A stretch of DNA of 48,160 nucleotides from Aquabacterium sp. (GTDB lineage: Bacteria; Pseudomonadota; Gammaproteobacteria; Burkholderiales; Burkholderiaceae_C), in assembly GCA_004322345.1 (NCBI GenBank), contig SCTQ01000151.1:1-48160 (forward strand), written 5' to 3'. The position numbers and the translations under genes are program-made. A model generated the notes under the pieces. The model did not search any database. It was not told the DNA's origin and was given only the letters and a program-made list of their open reading frames with translations. The first letter of the stretch is position 1. Every line of letters starts with the position of its first letter. Shown here piece by piece: positions 8,851 to 18,755 of the stretch.

Positions 8851-9642
8851 ATGCCCACCTTCGATCACCAAGCCGGCCGCCATATCGATATCCGGGGCGC
8901 CCGCATCTACGCCGAGTCCACTGGTCCCGCCGACGGTCCCGCGCTCGCGCTGCTGCACGGTGGCTTCGGCAACCTGGAAGACTTCAACCCCCTGCTGCCG
9001 GCGCTCGAAGGCTGGCGCCTGATCGGCATCGACAGCCGCGGGCATGGCAAGTCCACCCTGGGTGACGGGCCCTGGAGCTACCGGCTCGTGCAGGAGGACG
9101 TCGAGCAGGTGCTGGCCGAACTGGGCGTGCGGCGCTGCGCGGTGCTCGGCTTCAGCGACGGCGGCATCGTGGCCCTGCGCATGGCCGTCTCCGGCAGGGT
9201 GTCCATCGACCGGCTCGTCGTCGTCGGCGCCACGTGGCATCACAAGAACCTGGCCGCCAGCCGCGGCATCCTGGAGAAGGTCACGGCCGACAGCTGGCGG
9301 CGGAAGTTTCCGCAAACCTGGGACGCCTACCAGCGCCTGAACCCCGAGCCGGATTTCGAGCGCCTCGCGCGGGAGCTCGTCGCGGGCTGGCTGGACGAAG
9401 GTCCCGGCGGTCACCCGGACGAAGCGGTGGATCGGATCCGGGTGCCGGTGCTGGTGGTGCGGGGCGACGACGACCACCTGACGACGCTGCCCGACGCGGT
9501 GGAACTGCGGGGGCGCCTGTCTCAGGGGCATTTCCTGGGCATCCCCTTCGCCGGCCACGTGGCGCATGACGACGGGGCGGATCTCTTCGTGCCGGTCTTG
9601 CGCCGCTTCCTCGGCCGCGACGCGCCTGCCCGTGCGGGCTGA
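8851..9642 (+). CDS. Alpha/beta hydrolase
   Basis: This 263-residue cytoplasmic protein is a single alpha/beta hydrolase domain. LLHGG (about 35-38) forms the oxyanion hole, GFSDGG (Ser about 102) is the nucleophile elbow, VVRGDDDHL carries the acid, and the His is in FAGHVAHDD (about 236). The ATG at 8851 was chosen over one 42 bases earlier because AGGAG sits five bases in front of it and the extra residues look like read-through. The length fits small esterases and haloperoxidase-like members. No pathway partner lies next to it, so the substrate is unknown. Confidence 0.85.
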   Translation: MPTFDHQAGRHIDIRGARIYAESTGPADGPALALLHGGFGNLEDFNPLLPALEGWRLIGIDSRGHGKSTLGDGPWSYRLVQEDVEQVLAELGVRRCAVLGFSDGGIVALRMAVSGRVSIDRLVVVGATWHHKNLAASRGILEKVTADSWRRKFPQTWDAYQRLNPEPDFERLARELVAGWLDEGPGGHPDEAVDRIRVPVLVVRGDDDHLTTLPDAVELRGRLSQGHFLGIPFAGHVAHDDGADLFVPVLRRFLGRDAPARAG

Positions 9643-9802
9643 ACGGGACTGCCGTCAGGGTATCCACGGCCTGCCGGCCGCCGTCCTCCTGCGTATTACC
9701 GCCAGTACGCTGCCGCGCCGTTGTTTGCCAGGATCGGCCCCCCGCCCGGCTCTGCGGCCCGGGCCTGTCCCGTCTGGCATTCCGAAGGGGAAGTCCGTGT
9801 CC

Positions 9803-10852
9803 ATGTCCCGCCGCAGCATCCGCCTGCTGCTGCTCCCGTTGGCCGCCGTGCTCGCCGCGCCTGGCACCGTGCAGGCCCAGAACGTCGTGAGGGCCTGCGT
9901 GTACGACATGATCGGCACCAGCGGCATCACCTACAACATCGCCAAGGACTACACCGTCCAGATGCAGCGCTATGGCGGCTACATCCAGTCCAAGGCCTAC
10001 ACCGACGAACGCGCCGCGGCGGAGGACTTCCGCACCGGCCAGTGCGACGTGCTGATGGCCACGGCCTTCCGCACGCGGCAGTTCAACCAGATCTCCGGCA
10101 CGCTGGACGCGCTGGGCGCCACCACCATCCTGCGCGACGGCAGGATCGACATGGATGCCAGCTACGAGGTGATCAACCGCACCGCGCAGATCTTCGCCTC
10201 GCCCGCGGCGGCCAAGTTGATGGTCGAGGGCAACTACGAGCTGGGCGGCATCCTGGCCGCGGGCGCGGCCTATCCGATGGTGTCGGACCGCCGGCTCAAC
10301 ACGGTGGAGGCCCTGGCCGGCAAGCGCATCGCCGCCTTCGACCACGACAAGGCCCAGGCCGCGATGATCCGCCGCATCGGCGCCACCCCGGTGTCGGCCG
10401 ACATCACCAACTTCGCCGCCAAGTTCAACAACGGCGTGGTCGACATGATCGGCGCACCGGCCATCGCCTGGGGGCCGCTGGAGCTGCACAAGGGCGTGGG
10501 CAAGAGCGGCGCGGTGATCCGCTTCCCGCTGCTGCTGCTGACCTACCAGGTCATCCTGCGCAAGGACAAGTTCCCGGCCGGCTTCGGCCAGAAGTCGCGC
10601 GAGTACTGGCTGCAGCACTTCGAGGGCACCAAGACCATGATCTACAACGCCGAGCGCTCCATCCCGGAGAGCCTCTGGCTGGACCTGTCGCCCGAGAACT
10701 CGCTGCGTTATTCGCTGATGCTGCGCGAGGCGCGCATCGACCTGGCCAACCAGGGCCTGTACAACAAGCGCGGCCTGCGCATCGTCAAGAAGGTTCGCTG
10801 CAGCCTGAACCCGACGGACTCGGAGTGCGCGTCCGAAGCCGAGCTGAACTGA
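9803..10852 (+). CDS. AdeT-like putative periplasmic solute-binding protein
   Basis: This 349-residue protein has a signal peptide (MSRRSIRLLLLPLAAVLAAP, cut after VQA near 25). The body resembles the AdeT1/2 putative solute-binding family, with CVYDMIGTSG near the N-terminus, the ITNFAAKFNNGVVDMIGAPA segment, ELHKGVGKSG, RKDKFPAGFGQKSREYW, and a C-terminal cysteine pair (RCSLNPTDSEC). It should bind a small ligand in the periplasm; AdeT has been linked to efflux in Acinetobacter, but the role of the family is uncertain. AGGGGA lies upstream and also fits an in-frame GTG at 9797. No transporter membrane subunit is adjacent. Confidence 0.75.
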   Translation: MSRRSIRLLLLPLAAVLAAPGTVQAQNVVRACVYDMIGTSGITYNIAKDYTVQMQRYGGYIQSKAYTDERAAAEDFRTGQCDVLMATAFRTRQFNQISGTLDALGATTILRDGRIDMDASYEVINRTAQIFASPAAAKLMVEGNYELGGILAAGAAYPMVSDRRLNTVEALAGKRIAAFDHDKAQAAMIRRIGATPVSADITNFAAKFNNGVVDMIGAPAIAWGPLELHKGVGKSGAVIRFPLLLLTYQVILRKDKFPAGFGQKSREYWLQHFEGTKTMIYNAERSIPESLWLDLSPENSLRYSLMLREARIDLANQGLYNKRGLRIVKKVRCSLNPTDSECASEAELN

Positions 10853-10868
10853 GGCGCGTCATGCGGGC

Positions 10869-12188
10869 TCAGGCGTCGGCCATCAGCATCATCGCGGCGC
10901 CGGCCAGCCCCATCGCCGCGCCGATCGCGGCGGCGGTACGCGCCAGTCGCGGCCGCGCACGGGCGGCGGCGCGTGCGGGGGGCCTGCCGGCACGGGCAGC
11001 CTGCCGGTACACGGCCATCAGGCCCTGGGCCACGCGCGACCAGTCGTAGCGGCTGACGGCGGTCTCGCGGCCGCGGCGCCCCAGCTCGGCCGCCGCCTGC
11101 GGCTGGCGCAGCAGCTCGACGATGCGCGCGGCGAACTCGGCCGGCTCGTCCGCCACCAGGATGTCCTGCCCGTGGGTGACCTCCAGGCCCTCGCAGCCCA
11201 CCGAGGTCGAGACGATCGCCTTGGACAAGGACAGCGCGTCCAGGATCTTCAGCCGCGTGCCGCCGCCGATGCGCAGCGGCACCACGTAGACGGCGGCCTC
11301 GGCCACCGTGGGCCGGATGTCCTCCAGCAGGCCCGCGAGTTCCACGCCGGGCAGGGCGGCCAGCCGCCGCACGGCCGCGGTGTCGGGCTGGCGGCCGACG
11401 ACGGTCAGGTGGGCTTCGGGCACCTGGGCCTGCACCAGCGGCAGGATGCGCTCGCAGAAATAGGCCACGGCATCCTGGTTGGGGAACCAGGTGAAGGCGC
11501 CGACGAAGACCAGCCGCCCCGCCCGCACCGCGGCCTGCGGCAGGTCGAAGTAGCCGGTGTCCACGCCGTTGGGCACCACGGCGATGTCGCGACGCCCGCT
11601 CATGCGCTGCAGTTCGCGCGCGTCCACGTCGGACACGGCCACCACCCGCGCGGCGCGGCGGCAGGCCCGGGCCTCGTAGCGGGCCAGCTTGGCCTGCTGG
11701 TAGCGCAGGTAGGCGCGGCGCAGCAGGTGGGTGTCGGTCTCGGCGCGGCGCCTGAGGATGGTCGCCTCCACGTTGTGCTGGGCCAGCACGACGGGTGTGC
11801 CGCCCACCACGTCCATGTAGCCGGCCAGGTGCAGCATGTCCAGGTGGACGAGGTCGTAGCGGTGCTCGGCCACCAACTCGGCGACGCGCCGGCGCATCGC
11901 GGCCGTCTCGTACTTCAGGATCTGCAGCGGGCGATGCGTGAAGGGCTCGCGCAGCGCGTCCAGCAGCAGCTCCCAGCGCCGCCAGCCCATGTGCAGCCGG
12001 TGGGCCTCCACCAGCGGGCAGATCGAGCGCATGTGCTCGATCCCCTCGGCGTCCTCCTGGGTCTGCACGAAGGACAGCAGGTGCACCTCGTGCTCCCGTG
12101 CGGCCTCGCGGATCAGGTTGTAGCTGCGCAGCGCGCGGCCTTCGAAGAGCGGCCAGGGGCTGCGGGTGGTGATGCAGAGGATCTTCAC
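10869..12188 (-). CDS. GT4-family glycosyltransferase, PEP-CTERM/EpsH-associated type
   Basis: This 439-residue protein has a two-lobed GT-B fold. The N-terminal lobe starts KILCITTRSPWPLFEGRALR; the C-terminal lobe contains VVPNGVDTGYF, VFVGAFTWFPNQDAVAYF, TVVGRQP and the donor-site region PLRIGGGTRLKILDALS with the downstream Glu in GCEGLEV. It should transfer a sugar from a nucleotide donor during exopolysaccharide or glycan synthesis. The N-terminal pattern recalls the sugar transferase family associated with PEP-CTERM/EpsH loci (TIGR03087-like), which fits the PEP-CTERM protein 5 kb away. The start is probably GTG at 12188; no ATG lies near and the Shine-Dalgarno is weak. The last 25 residues are hydrophobic and may touch the membrane. 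No other polysaccharide genes flank it. Confidence 0.8.
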   Translation of the reverse strand: MKILCITTRSPWPLFEGRALRSYNLIREAAREHEVHLLSFVQTQEDAEGIEHMRSICPLVEAHRLHMGWRRWELLLDALREPFTHRPLQILKYETAAMRRRVAELVAEHRYDLVHLDMLHLAGYMDVVGGTPVVLAQHNVEATILRRRAETDTHLLRRAYLRYQQAKLARYEARACRRAARVVAVSDVDARELQRMSGRRDIAVVPNGVDTGYFDLPQAAVRAGRLVFVGAFTWFPNQDAVAYFCERILPLVQAQVPEAHLTVVGRQPDTAAVRRLAALPGVELAGLLEDIRPTVAEAAVYVVPLRIGGGTRLKILDALSLSKAIVSTSVGCEGLEVTHGQDILVADEPAEFAARIVELLRQPQAAAELGRRGRETAVSRYDWSRVAQGLMAVYRQAARAGRPPARAAARARPRLARTAAAIGAAMGLAGAAMMLMADA

Positions 12189-12304
12189 GCGGTGAACTGC
12201 AGGGAAGGCGGAGAAGGGCGGGCCGTGATGGATCGGCCGCCTCCCTGCGGGTTCCCCGGCCGGCACGCCCGGCCCGCATCCGGGTGGCGCGGCCGGGCAA
12301 TCCG

Positions 12305-12733
12305 TCACCCGGCTGGCGCGGCCCGCTGGCTCAGGTTGGAAGGCCCGTCGAAGCGCGGCAGGTCGTCCCCGATCTCGTGCCATGCAGCTTTGGACGCGAC
12401 ATGGGCATGGGCCTGGGGCGCCAGCGAGGGTTCGTCGAGCAGGCTGCCCAGCCGCAGGTGGAGCATGCCGCGCTGCGGCTTGTCGGCGTACAGGCTGGAG
12501 CCGCAGGTGCCGCAGAAGGCCAGCACGGTGGCCGCGCTCTTCGCATAGTGGCGGATCGCGTGTTCGCCCTTGAGCAGGCGGAACCGCTCCTTCGGGATGC
12601 CGCCGAAGGCCGAGGAGGCGGAGCCGGAGAAGCGCCGGCATTCCGAGCAGTGGCAGTAGCCGGCGTAGCGCAGCGCGTCGGGGATGGTGTATTCGACCGC
12701 GCCGCACAGGCAGGCGCCCTTGAGTTGCTTCAT
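12305..12733 (-). CDS. GFA family zinc-binding protein
   Basis: This 142-residue protein has the glutathione-dependent formaldehyde-activating (GFA/CENP-V) fold. The zinc ligands are visible: CLC at 8-10, CHCSEC at 27-32 and CGTC at 74-77. Family members bind zinc, and some bind glutathione adducts, but a formaldehyde role is not established for most. Its start overlaps the stop of the DUF2809 gene by four bases (ATGA), so the two are translationally coupled. The family assignment is secure; the function is open. Confidence 0.85.
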   Translation of the reverse strand: MKQLKGACLCGAVEYTIPDALRYAGYCHCSECRRFSGSASSAFGGIPKERFRLLKGEHAIRHYAKSAATVLAFCGTCGSSLYADKPQRGMLHLRLGSLLDEPSLAPQAHAHVASKAAWHEIGDDLPRFDGPSNLSQRAAPAG

Positions 12734-13161
12734 GCTGGTTCCGTGGTTGGTTCCGTGGGAGGTTCGGCGGGGCGCGATGCTGGCGCCAGCTGGTCGGCGG
12801 CCGCGCCCAGCAGCACGCCCGCTGCATAGGCCGGCAGGTCCAGCCAGGTGAAGGTGGAGCCCAGCACCAGGTGGCCGGGCGCCGTGTCGCGTACGGCGTC
12901 CAGCCAGGGCGCGTGGACCAGCTGCGAGAACTCCACCAGCCAGGACGTGCCCAGCGCCAGCGCGGCCAGGCGCAGCGTGGAAGCGGCGGGCAGCACCCAG
13001 GCGAAGCAGAAGAACACCATCGTCGCCCACAGCGCGTCGCCTGGGTATTTGCCCAGCCAGGCCGGCAGCAGCCACGGCCAGCGGCGCGAGGCCAGGCCGA
13101 GTGCGATCACCGCGGCGATGGCCAGGTTGGTGAGCAGCCGGTCGCGTGCAGCACGCCGCAT
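12730..13161 (-). CDS. DUF2809 family membrane protein
   Basis: This 143-residue protein has about four membrane segments. It shows the pattern of DUF2809 proteins: GLASRRWPWLLPAWLGKYPGDALWA, then LVEFSQLVHAPWLDAVRDT and GHLVLGSTFTWLDLPAYAAG, shown here in parts under the length limit. The conserved Gly-Asp, Glu-Phe-Ser-Gln and Gly-x-x-Phe-x-Trp-x-Asp elements are all present. The biochemical role of the family is unknown. It is the first gene of a two-gene unit with the GFA protein. Confidence 0.75.
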   Translation of the reverse strand: MRRAARDRLLTNLAIAAVIALGLASRRWPWLLPAWLGKYPGDALWATMVFFCFAWVLPAASTLRLAALALGTSWLVEFSQLVHAPWLDAVRDTAPGHLVLGSTFTWLDLPAYAAGVLLGAAADQLAPASRPAEPPTEPTTEPA

Positions 13162-13196
13162 CGCTCAGCACCCTGCAGTCAAGCCGCTCAAGCCGC

Positions 13197-13577
13197 TCAG
13201 GCGTGCAGCAGTCCCAGCAGCAGCGCGACGGATGCCAGCACCGAGGACACGGCGGCCACCGCAGTCAGCTGCGTGGTCCGCACGCGGCTGATCTCGGCCT
13301 GGCGCACGAGCTGGGTGTTCTGGTCCGCCAGTTCGCGTATCAACGCCGAGGAGGCCAGGAGCTCCGCCTGCAGGTCCCGCACGGTGGCCTCCAGCGCTGC
13401 CAGCCGGGCCTGGGCCGGCAGTTCCTGCAGCGTGCCGCCCTGGGCGCTCGAGGGGGCGTCCTTCTTCGCGGATGCCGCCTTCCACAGCTTCTTCGCGCCG
13501 TCGGCGATGCGCGGCGCGTTGTTGATCACATCCGTCCACGGGACGGCCTTGAGCACCGTCATCCAGCCGATGGCCAT
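13197..13577 (-). CDS. Small protein with coiled coil and C-terminal membrane anchor
   Basis: This 126-residue protein has no recognised family. Residues about 55-90 form a likely coiled coil (ARLAALEATVRDLQAELLAS, then IRELADQNTQLVRQ), and the last 25 residues are one hydrophobic segment (VAAVSSVLASVALLLGLL), so it is probably tail-anchored in the inner membrane with the coil in the cytoplasm. A GGAAAGG-like ribosome site precedes the ATG at 13577. It diverges from groES with 241 bases between them. Similar small coil/TM proteins are often annotated as hypothetical. Confidence 0.6.
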   Translation of the reverse strand: MAIGWMTVLKAVPWTDVINNAPRIADGAKKLWKAASAKKDAPSSAQGGTLQELPAQARLAALEATVRDLQAELLASSALIRELADQNTQLVRQAEISRVRTTQLTAVAAVSSVLASVALLLGLLHA

Positions 13578-13714
13578 GGGTGAGCCTTTCCAAGATGTCC
13601 TCCCTTGCCGTTGCCGAAGTCGTTTGCCGGGATGCTAGCAAGCGGCGGGCGGGGTGCCGGATCGGCAGCAGTCTGCTTGCCCAAGTGCCAGCGCCGGCCA
13701 TCGCGGTGGCCATG

Positions 13715-13734
13715 TCTGCTGCGAATGCAGCAGA
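13715..13734. repeat. Short perfect inverted repeat in the groES upstream region
   Basis: TCTGCTGC and GCAGCAGA (8 bp each) flank a GAAT loop. It lies between the divergent coiled-coil gene and groES and could be an operator or simply a hairpin. The HrcA operator (CIRCE, TTAGCACTC-N9-GAGTGCTAA) is not seen here. Confidence 0.35.
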
Positions 13735-13760
13735 TCGGGTGCCCACGGCCGGGCCCGTGG

Positions 13761-13784
13761 CTTGCACCCCCGGGGTCTCCCATC
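13761..13784 (+). promoter_or_regulatory. Possible sigma-32 heat-shock promoter of groES-groEL
   Basis: CTTGCA, a 12-base spacer and CCCATC approximate the sigma-32 pattern CTTGAA-N12-16-CCCCAT. The site ends about 35 bases before the groES start, a workable distance. In GC-rich DNA such matches also arise by chance. Confidence 0.35.
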
Positions 13785-13818
13785 CGCCGGACCGCCGGCT
13801 CGCAAACAGGAGATCCCC

Positions 13819-14109
13819 ATGCCCATCCGTCCCTTGCACGACCGCGTCGTCGTCAAGCGCAGCGACCCCGAACTGAAGACCGCCAGCGGCATCGTCATCC
13901 CCGACTCCGCCGGCGAGAAGCCCGAGCAGGGCGAGGTGCTGGCCGTCGGCAACGGCAAGCTGCTGGACAACGGCACGCTGCGCAAGCTCGACGTCAAGGT
14001 CGGCGACCGCGTGCTCTTCGGCAAGTACAGCGGCCAGACCGTCAAGCTCGACGGCAACGAGGTCCTCGTCATCCGCGAGGACGACGTGCTCGCCGTCATC
14101 GACAAGTAA
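13819..14109 (+). CDS. groES: Co-chaperonin GroES
   Basis: This 96-residue protein is the 10-kDa co-chaperonin that caps GroEL and helps enclose folding substrates in the cytoplasm. It begins [14 protein letters not shown] and contains the mobile-loop region [20 protein letters not shown], the GEVLAVG strand, and [15 protein letters not shown]. The length equals the family norm. AGGAG lies just before the ATG at 13819. groEL follows after 33 bases, so the pair is one operon. It differs from the usual betaproteobacterial sequence in places (MPIRP instead of [18 protein letters not shown]), in line with an accessory operon. Confidence 0.97.
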   Translation: MPIRPLHDRVVVKRSDPELKTASGIVIPDSAGEKPEQGEVLAVGNGKLLDNGTLRKLDVKVGDRVLFGKYSGQTVKLDGNEVLVIREDDVLAVIDK

Positions 14110-15786
<1,677 letters not shown>

Positions 15787-15894
15787 GTTGAGCTGAACAG
15801 GCCCGTGGCGCCGTCGGCCATGTTTCCTTTCAGGGTCTGGTCAGAGCCAACAAAGGAGGCCGAGCGGGACGCCGGCGCCGGATGGCGGACGCAT

Positions 15895-16692
15895 TCAAGC
15901 CGCGGCCGTCCGGCGCAGCAGGGCGAAACGCAGCCGGTAAGGCAGCAGTCGCAGCAGCCGGACCAGCATCGTGAAGCGCCGCGGGAAGTGGATCTCGAAC
16001 TTCCCGCGCTCCAGGCCCCGCACGATGGCGCGCGCCGCCTGCTGCGGTGTCTGCAGCGCCGGCATCGCAAAGCGGTTGCGCGCGGTCAGCCGTGTCTGCA
16101 CGAAACCGGGGTTGATCAGGTAGACGTCCAGGCCGTGCGGTCTCAGCTCGGTGTAGAGCAGTTCGGCCAGGTTGATCAAGGCGGCCTTCGACGGCCCGTA
16201 GACGGCGGCCGTCGGCAGCCCGGTGTAGCCGGCCACGCTGGCGACGATCGCCACGCCGCCGTGTCCTGCCTGCATCAGGCCGGGCAGCAAGGTCTCCAGC
16301 CCGTAGTAGACGCTGCCCAGGTTGACCGCCAGGGTGTGCTCCACCCGGGCGGCCTGGATTTCCCAGGCACGCTCGGGCTGGTAGATGGCGGCACAGAAGA
16401 CGACGAGGTCGACGGCCTCCCACGACCGGCGAAGTTCCGCGTGGGCCCGTGTCCATTCGGCGGGGCTGGAGGCGTCGAAGGCGAGCGCCAGGGCCGAGCG
16501 GGGATGCGCTTGCGCCAGGGCCCGCAGCGCGGGCGCATTGCGTGCCGACAGGGCCACGCGCGCGCCGCGGTCCAGCAGGTCCAGCGCCAGCGCGGCGCCG
16601 ATGCCGCTGGAAGCGCCGATGATCCAGACGCGGCGGCCCCGCCAGTCGGCGATCGGCCGGTTGAGTGGAGGCAAGAGCGGCAGCCCGAGCAT
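15895..16692 (-). CDS. Short-chain dehydrogenase/reductase of the FAD/DUF1365/Cfa cluster
   Basis: This 265-residue classical SDR should reduce or oxidise a carbonyl or alcohol with NAD(P)H. It has the cofactor motif GASSGIG (about 26-32), an NNAG-like CAAIYQP segment, the catalytic Ser in VASVAGYTG and the YGPSK Tyr/Lys pair. The C-terminus (RRFTMLVRLLRLLPYRLRFA) is basic and amphipathic, as in lipid-acting SDRs that sit on the membrane face. It is the last gene of the minus-strand operon, 39 bases after the cfa-like gene, so a lipid-derived substrate is likely. GGAG lies before its ATG. Confidence 0.85.
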   Translation of the reverse strand: MLGLPLLPPLNRPIADWRGRRVWIIGASSGIGAALALDLLDRGARVALSARNAPALRALAQAHPRSALALAFDASSPAEWTRAHAELRRSWEAVDLVVFCAAIYQPERAWEIQAARVEHTLAVNLGSVYYGLETLLPGLMQAGHGGVAIVASVAGYTGLPTAAVYGPSKAALINLAELLYTELRPHGLDVYLINPGFVQTRLTARNRFAMPALQTPQQAARAIVRGLERGKFEIHFPRRFTMLVRLLRLLPYRLRFALLRRTAAA

Positions 16693-16731
16693 GTCAGCTC
16701 CGGGACCGGGCCTGGGTGGGCTTCATGTGGC

Positions 16732-17964
16732 TCAGGCCCGAAGCAGGAACTGCACGACGTCGATGCGCCGCTCGTCGAAGCCGGCCTCGCAGTAGGCGAA
16801 GTACATGCGCCAGGTGCGTATGAAGGTCTCGTCCAGGCCCAGGCCCCGCACCGCATCCAGCTTCGCCTCGAAGGCCGTGCTCCAGCGCCGCAGCGTCTCG
16901 GCGTAGTCGGGGCCGAAGGCATGGGCATCCTCCACGGCCAGCCCGCCGCGAGCCGCGGCCGCGCAGAAGCGCGGCATGCTGGGCAGCATGCCGCCCGGGA
17001 AGACGTACTGCTGGATGAAGTCGCTGCCGGCGCGATAGCGGGCGTAGTGGCGCTCGTCGATGCTGATGGTCTGCACCAGGGCCCGCCCGCCCGGCGACAG
17101 GCATCGGCGCAGGGCCGCGAAGTACTGCGGCCAGTAACGCTCGCCCACGGCCTCGAACATCTCGATCGAGACGATCGCGTCGTAGCGGGCGCCCCCGTCC
17201 GCGTGCGGATCGCCTCCCAGGTCCCGGTAGTCGCGCAGTTCCAGCCGGGCCAGGTGCGCCAGGCCCAGCCGCTGCAGGCGCTCGGTGCCGAAGGCCAGTT
17301 GCGCCTCGGACAGGGTCACGCCGTGCACGGCGATGCCGCGGCGCGCGGCATGTTCGGCGAAGCCGCCCCAGCCGCAGCCGATCTCCAGCACGCGGTCGCC
17401 CGGCTTCAGCCCGAGCCGGGCGACGATGCGCGCGTACTTGGCCTCCTGCGCCGCTTCGAGCGTCTGCGAAGGGTTGCCGTCGAACAGTGCGCTGGAATAG
17501 GTCCAGCTGCGGTCCAGCCACAGGGCGTAGAACGGATTGCCGATGTCGTAGTGCGCGTGGATGTTGCGGCGGCTGCCGGCGCGTGTGTTCGCGTGGGCGC
17601 CGTGCTGCAGCCGATACCACCAGCGCAGGAGGCTGCTGCCGAACAGCGCGTGGTCCAGCACCCGGTCGTTGCGCAGCACGACACGGAAGAGGGCGCCCAG
17701 GTCGGGCGAATCGACCCAGCCTCGCCGCCAGGCTTCGGCAAAGCCGATGTCGCCCCCGGCCAGGATGCGCGAGCAGGCGCGCCAGTCGTGCAGGTGCAGC
17801 TCCGCGGCAGGCAGGGCATGGGCATCGCCGAACACCTGCCATTGGCCGTCCGGCAGCTGCAGTCGCAGGCAGCCGCGGCGCAGCCCGGGCAGGATCCCCA
17901 GCAGTGCCCGCGCCGCCCATGGCGTGTCGGCGGCGGTACGGACGAAGGCGGCTTCGCGGTTCAT
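16732..17964 (-). CDS. Cyclopropane-fatty-acid synthase-like SAM methyltransferase
   Basis: This 410-residue protein belongs to the CFA synthase family, which transfers a methyl or methylene group from SAM to unsaturated acyl chains of membrane phospholipids. The SAM loop VLEIGCGWGGF is at about 192-202. Other family signs are HYDIGNPFYALWLD, WTYSSALF, EMFEAVGERYW, FIQQYVFPGGMLPS and YCEAGFDERRI near the end. The ATG at 17964 overlaps the stop of the DUF1365 gene by four bases and has AGGAG upstream. In clusters of this layout the enzyme may be a true Cfa or a related methylase used for methylated or furan fatty acids; sequence alone does not decide. Confidence 0.88.
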   Translation of the reverse strand: MNREAAFVRTAADTPWAARALLGILPGLRRGCLRLQLPDGQWQVFGDAHALPAAELHLHDWRACSRILAGGDIGFAEAWRRGWVDSPDLGALFRVVLRNDRVLDHALFGSSLLRWWYRLQHGAHANTRAGSRRNIHAHYDIGNPFYALWLDRSWTYSSALFDGNPSQTLEAAQEAKYARIVARLGLKPGDRVLEIGCGWGGFAEHAARRGIAVHGVTLSEAQLAFGTERLQRLGLAHLARLELRDYRDLGGDPHADGGARYDAIVSIEMFEAVGERYWPQYFAALRRCLSPGGRALVQTISIDERHYARYRAGSDFIQQYVFPGGMLPSMPRFCAAAARGGLAVEDAHAFGPDYAETLRRWSTAFEAKLDAVRGLGLDETFIRTWRMYFAYCEAGFDERRIDVVQFLLRA

Positions 17965-18755
17965 CGATGGGTCTCCTGGAAGGTCGAGCCGGCCGTCAGC
18001 GTGGCGGCGGGTGGGGCGGGCTTTCGGTGGACGCGCAGGCCGCGCAGCCAGAGCAGCAGGGCCTGCCAGTGGATGCGGGCCACCACCCCCAGCGCCAGCA
18101 GCGGCTGGCGCAGCAGTTCGCTGCGCAGGCCGGCGGCGTCGAAGGGCCGTGCGGTTCCGGCCATGGCCGTGGCCAGCAGCAGGCCCTCGGCATCCAGGTA
18201 GTCGACGCCGACGAAGCGGCTGGCGTCGCCCTGCCGGAAGCGGAAGCGGTAGCTCCCCTCTCGCGTGCAGAAGGGCGAGACGTGCAGCACCTTGCGGCAG
18301 GACAGGGTGCCGGCCGACAGGGGCCGGCCATCGGGCGCAGACAGCAGGTAGAGGTGGTGTTCGCCGAAGGTGTTGTTGACCTCGGCCAGCACGGCGGCCA
18401 GCTCGCCCCCGGCATCGTGGCAATACCAGAAGCTGACCGGGTTGAAGCCGAAGCCGAGCACGCGCGGGAAGCACTGGAGGTGCACGGCGCCGTCGGCGGC
18501 CACGCCGGCATCGCGCAGCAGCTTGCGCGCCCAGGGCAGCAGGTCGCTGCCGTCGCGCGGGCCGTGGTCGCGCCGGCGCAGCGACAGCGGCCGGCTGCGG
18601 TCGACGCCGAACCAGCCGCCGGACAGCGCCTGCAGTTCGTCCAGCCGGCCCAGGTCCATGCGCAGCCAGAACACCGGATAGGCGAAGCGGTGCCGCAGCG
18701 GGCGCAGGCGCTCGTGCCGCACCCAGCCGCGCACGATCTCGGCTGCGGCCTTCAT
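17961..18755 (-). CDS. DUF1365 family protein
   Basis: This 264-residue protein matches the DUF1365 (COG3496) pattern: VRHERLRPLRHRFAYPVFWL near the start, then CFPRVLGFGFNPVSFWYC, EVNNTFGEHHLYLL, and KVLHVSPFC. The biochemical role is unproven, but the family almost always sits between an FAD-dependent amine-oxidase-like gene and a CFA-synthase-like gene, as here, so a role in acyl-chain modification is likely. Both its ends overlap the neighbouring genes by four bases, which couples translation across three genes. A hydrophobic stretch near residues 225-245 may associate with the membrane. Confidence 0.88.
   Translation of the reverse strand: MKAAAEIVRGWVRHERLRPLRHRFAYPVFWLRMDLGRLDELQALSGGWFGVDRSRPLSLRRRDHGPRDGSDLLPWARKLLRDAGVAADGAVHLQCFPRVLGFGFNPVSFWYCHDAGGELAAVLAEVNNTFGEHHLYLLSAPDGRPLSAGTLSCRKVLHVSPFCTREGSYRFRFRQGDASRFVGVDYLDAEGLLLATAMAGTARPFDAAGLRSELLRQPLLALGVVARIHWQALLLWLRGLRVHRKPAPPAATLTAGSTFQETHR

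Noticed and set aside
6384..8858. Alternative minus-strand frame with a Lys/Arg/Pro-rich C-terminus
   Set aside because: It overlaps the true hydrolase frame almost fully and has low-complexity Arg/Ala sequence with no recognisable domain.
6419..9022. Long plus-strand open frame opposite the CocE-type hydrolase
   Set aside because: The minus-strand protein has a signal peptide, catalytic motifs and a ribosome site. The plus-strand frame gives only Ala/Gly/Arg/His-rich sequence typical of antisense frames in GC-rich DNA.
9797..9799. GTG as an alternative start for the AdeT-like gene
   Set aside because: Spacing to AGGGGA is good, so it remains possible, but ATG at 9803 gives the same signal peptide and only two residues differ.
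15787..15894. Terminator search between groEL and the convergent SDR gene
   Set aside because: I found no stem followed by a T run on either strand; termination there may rely on Rho.
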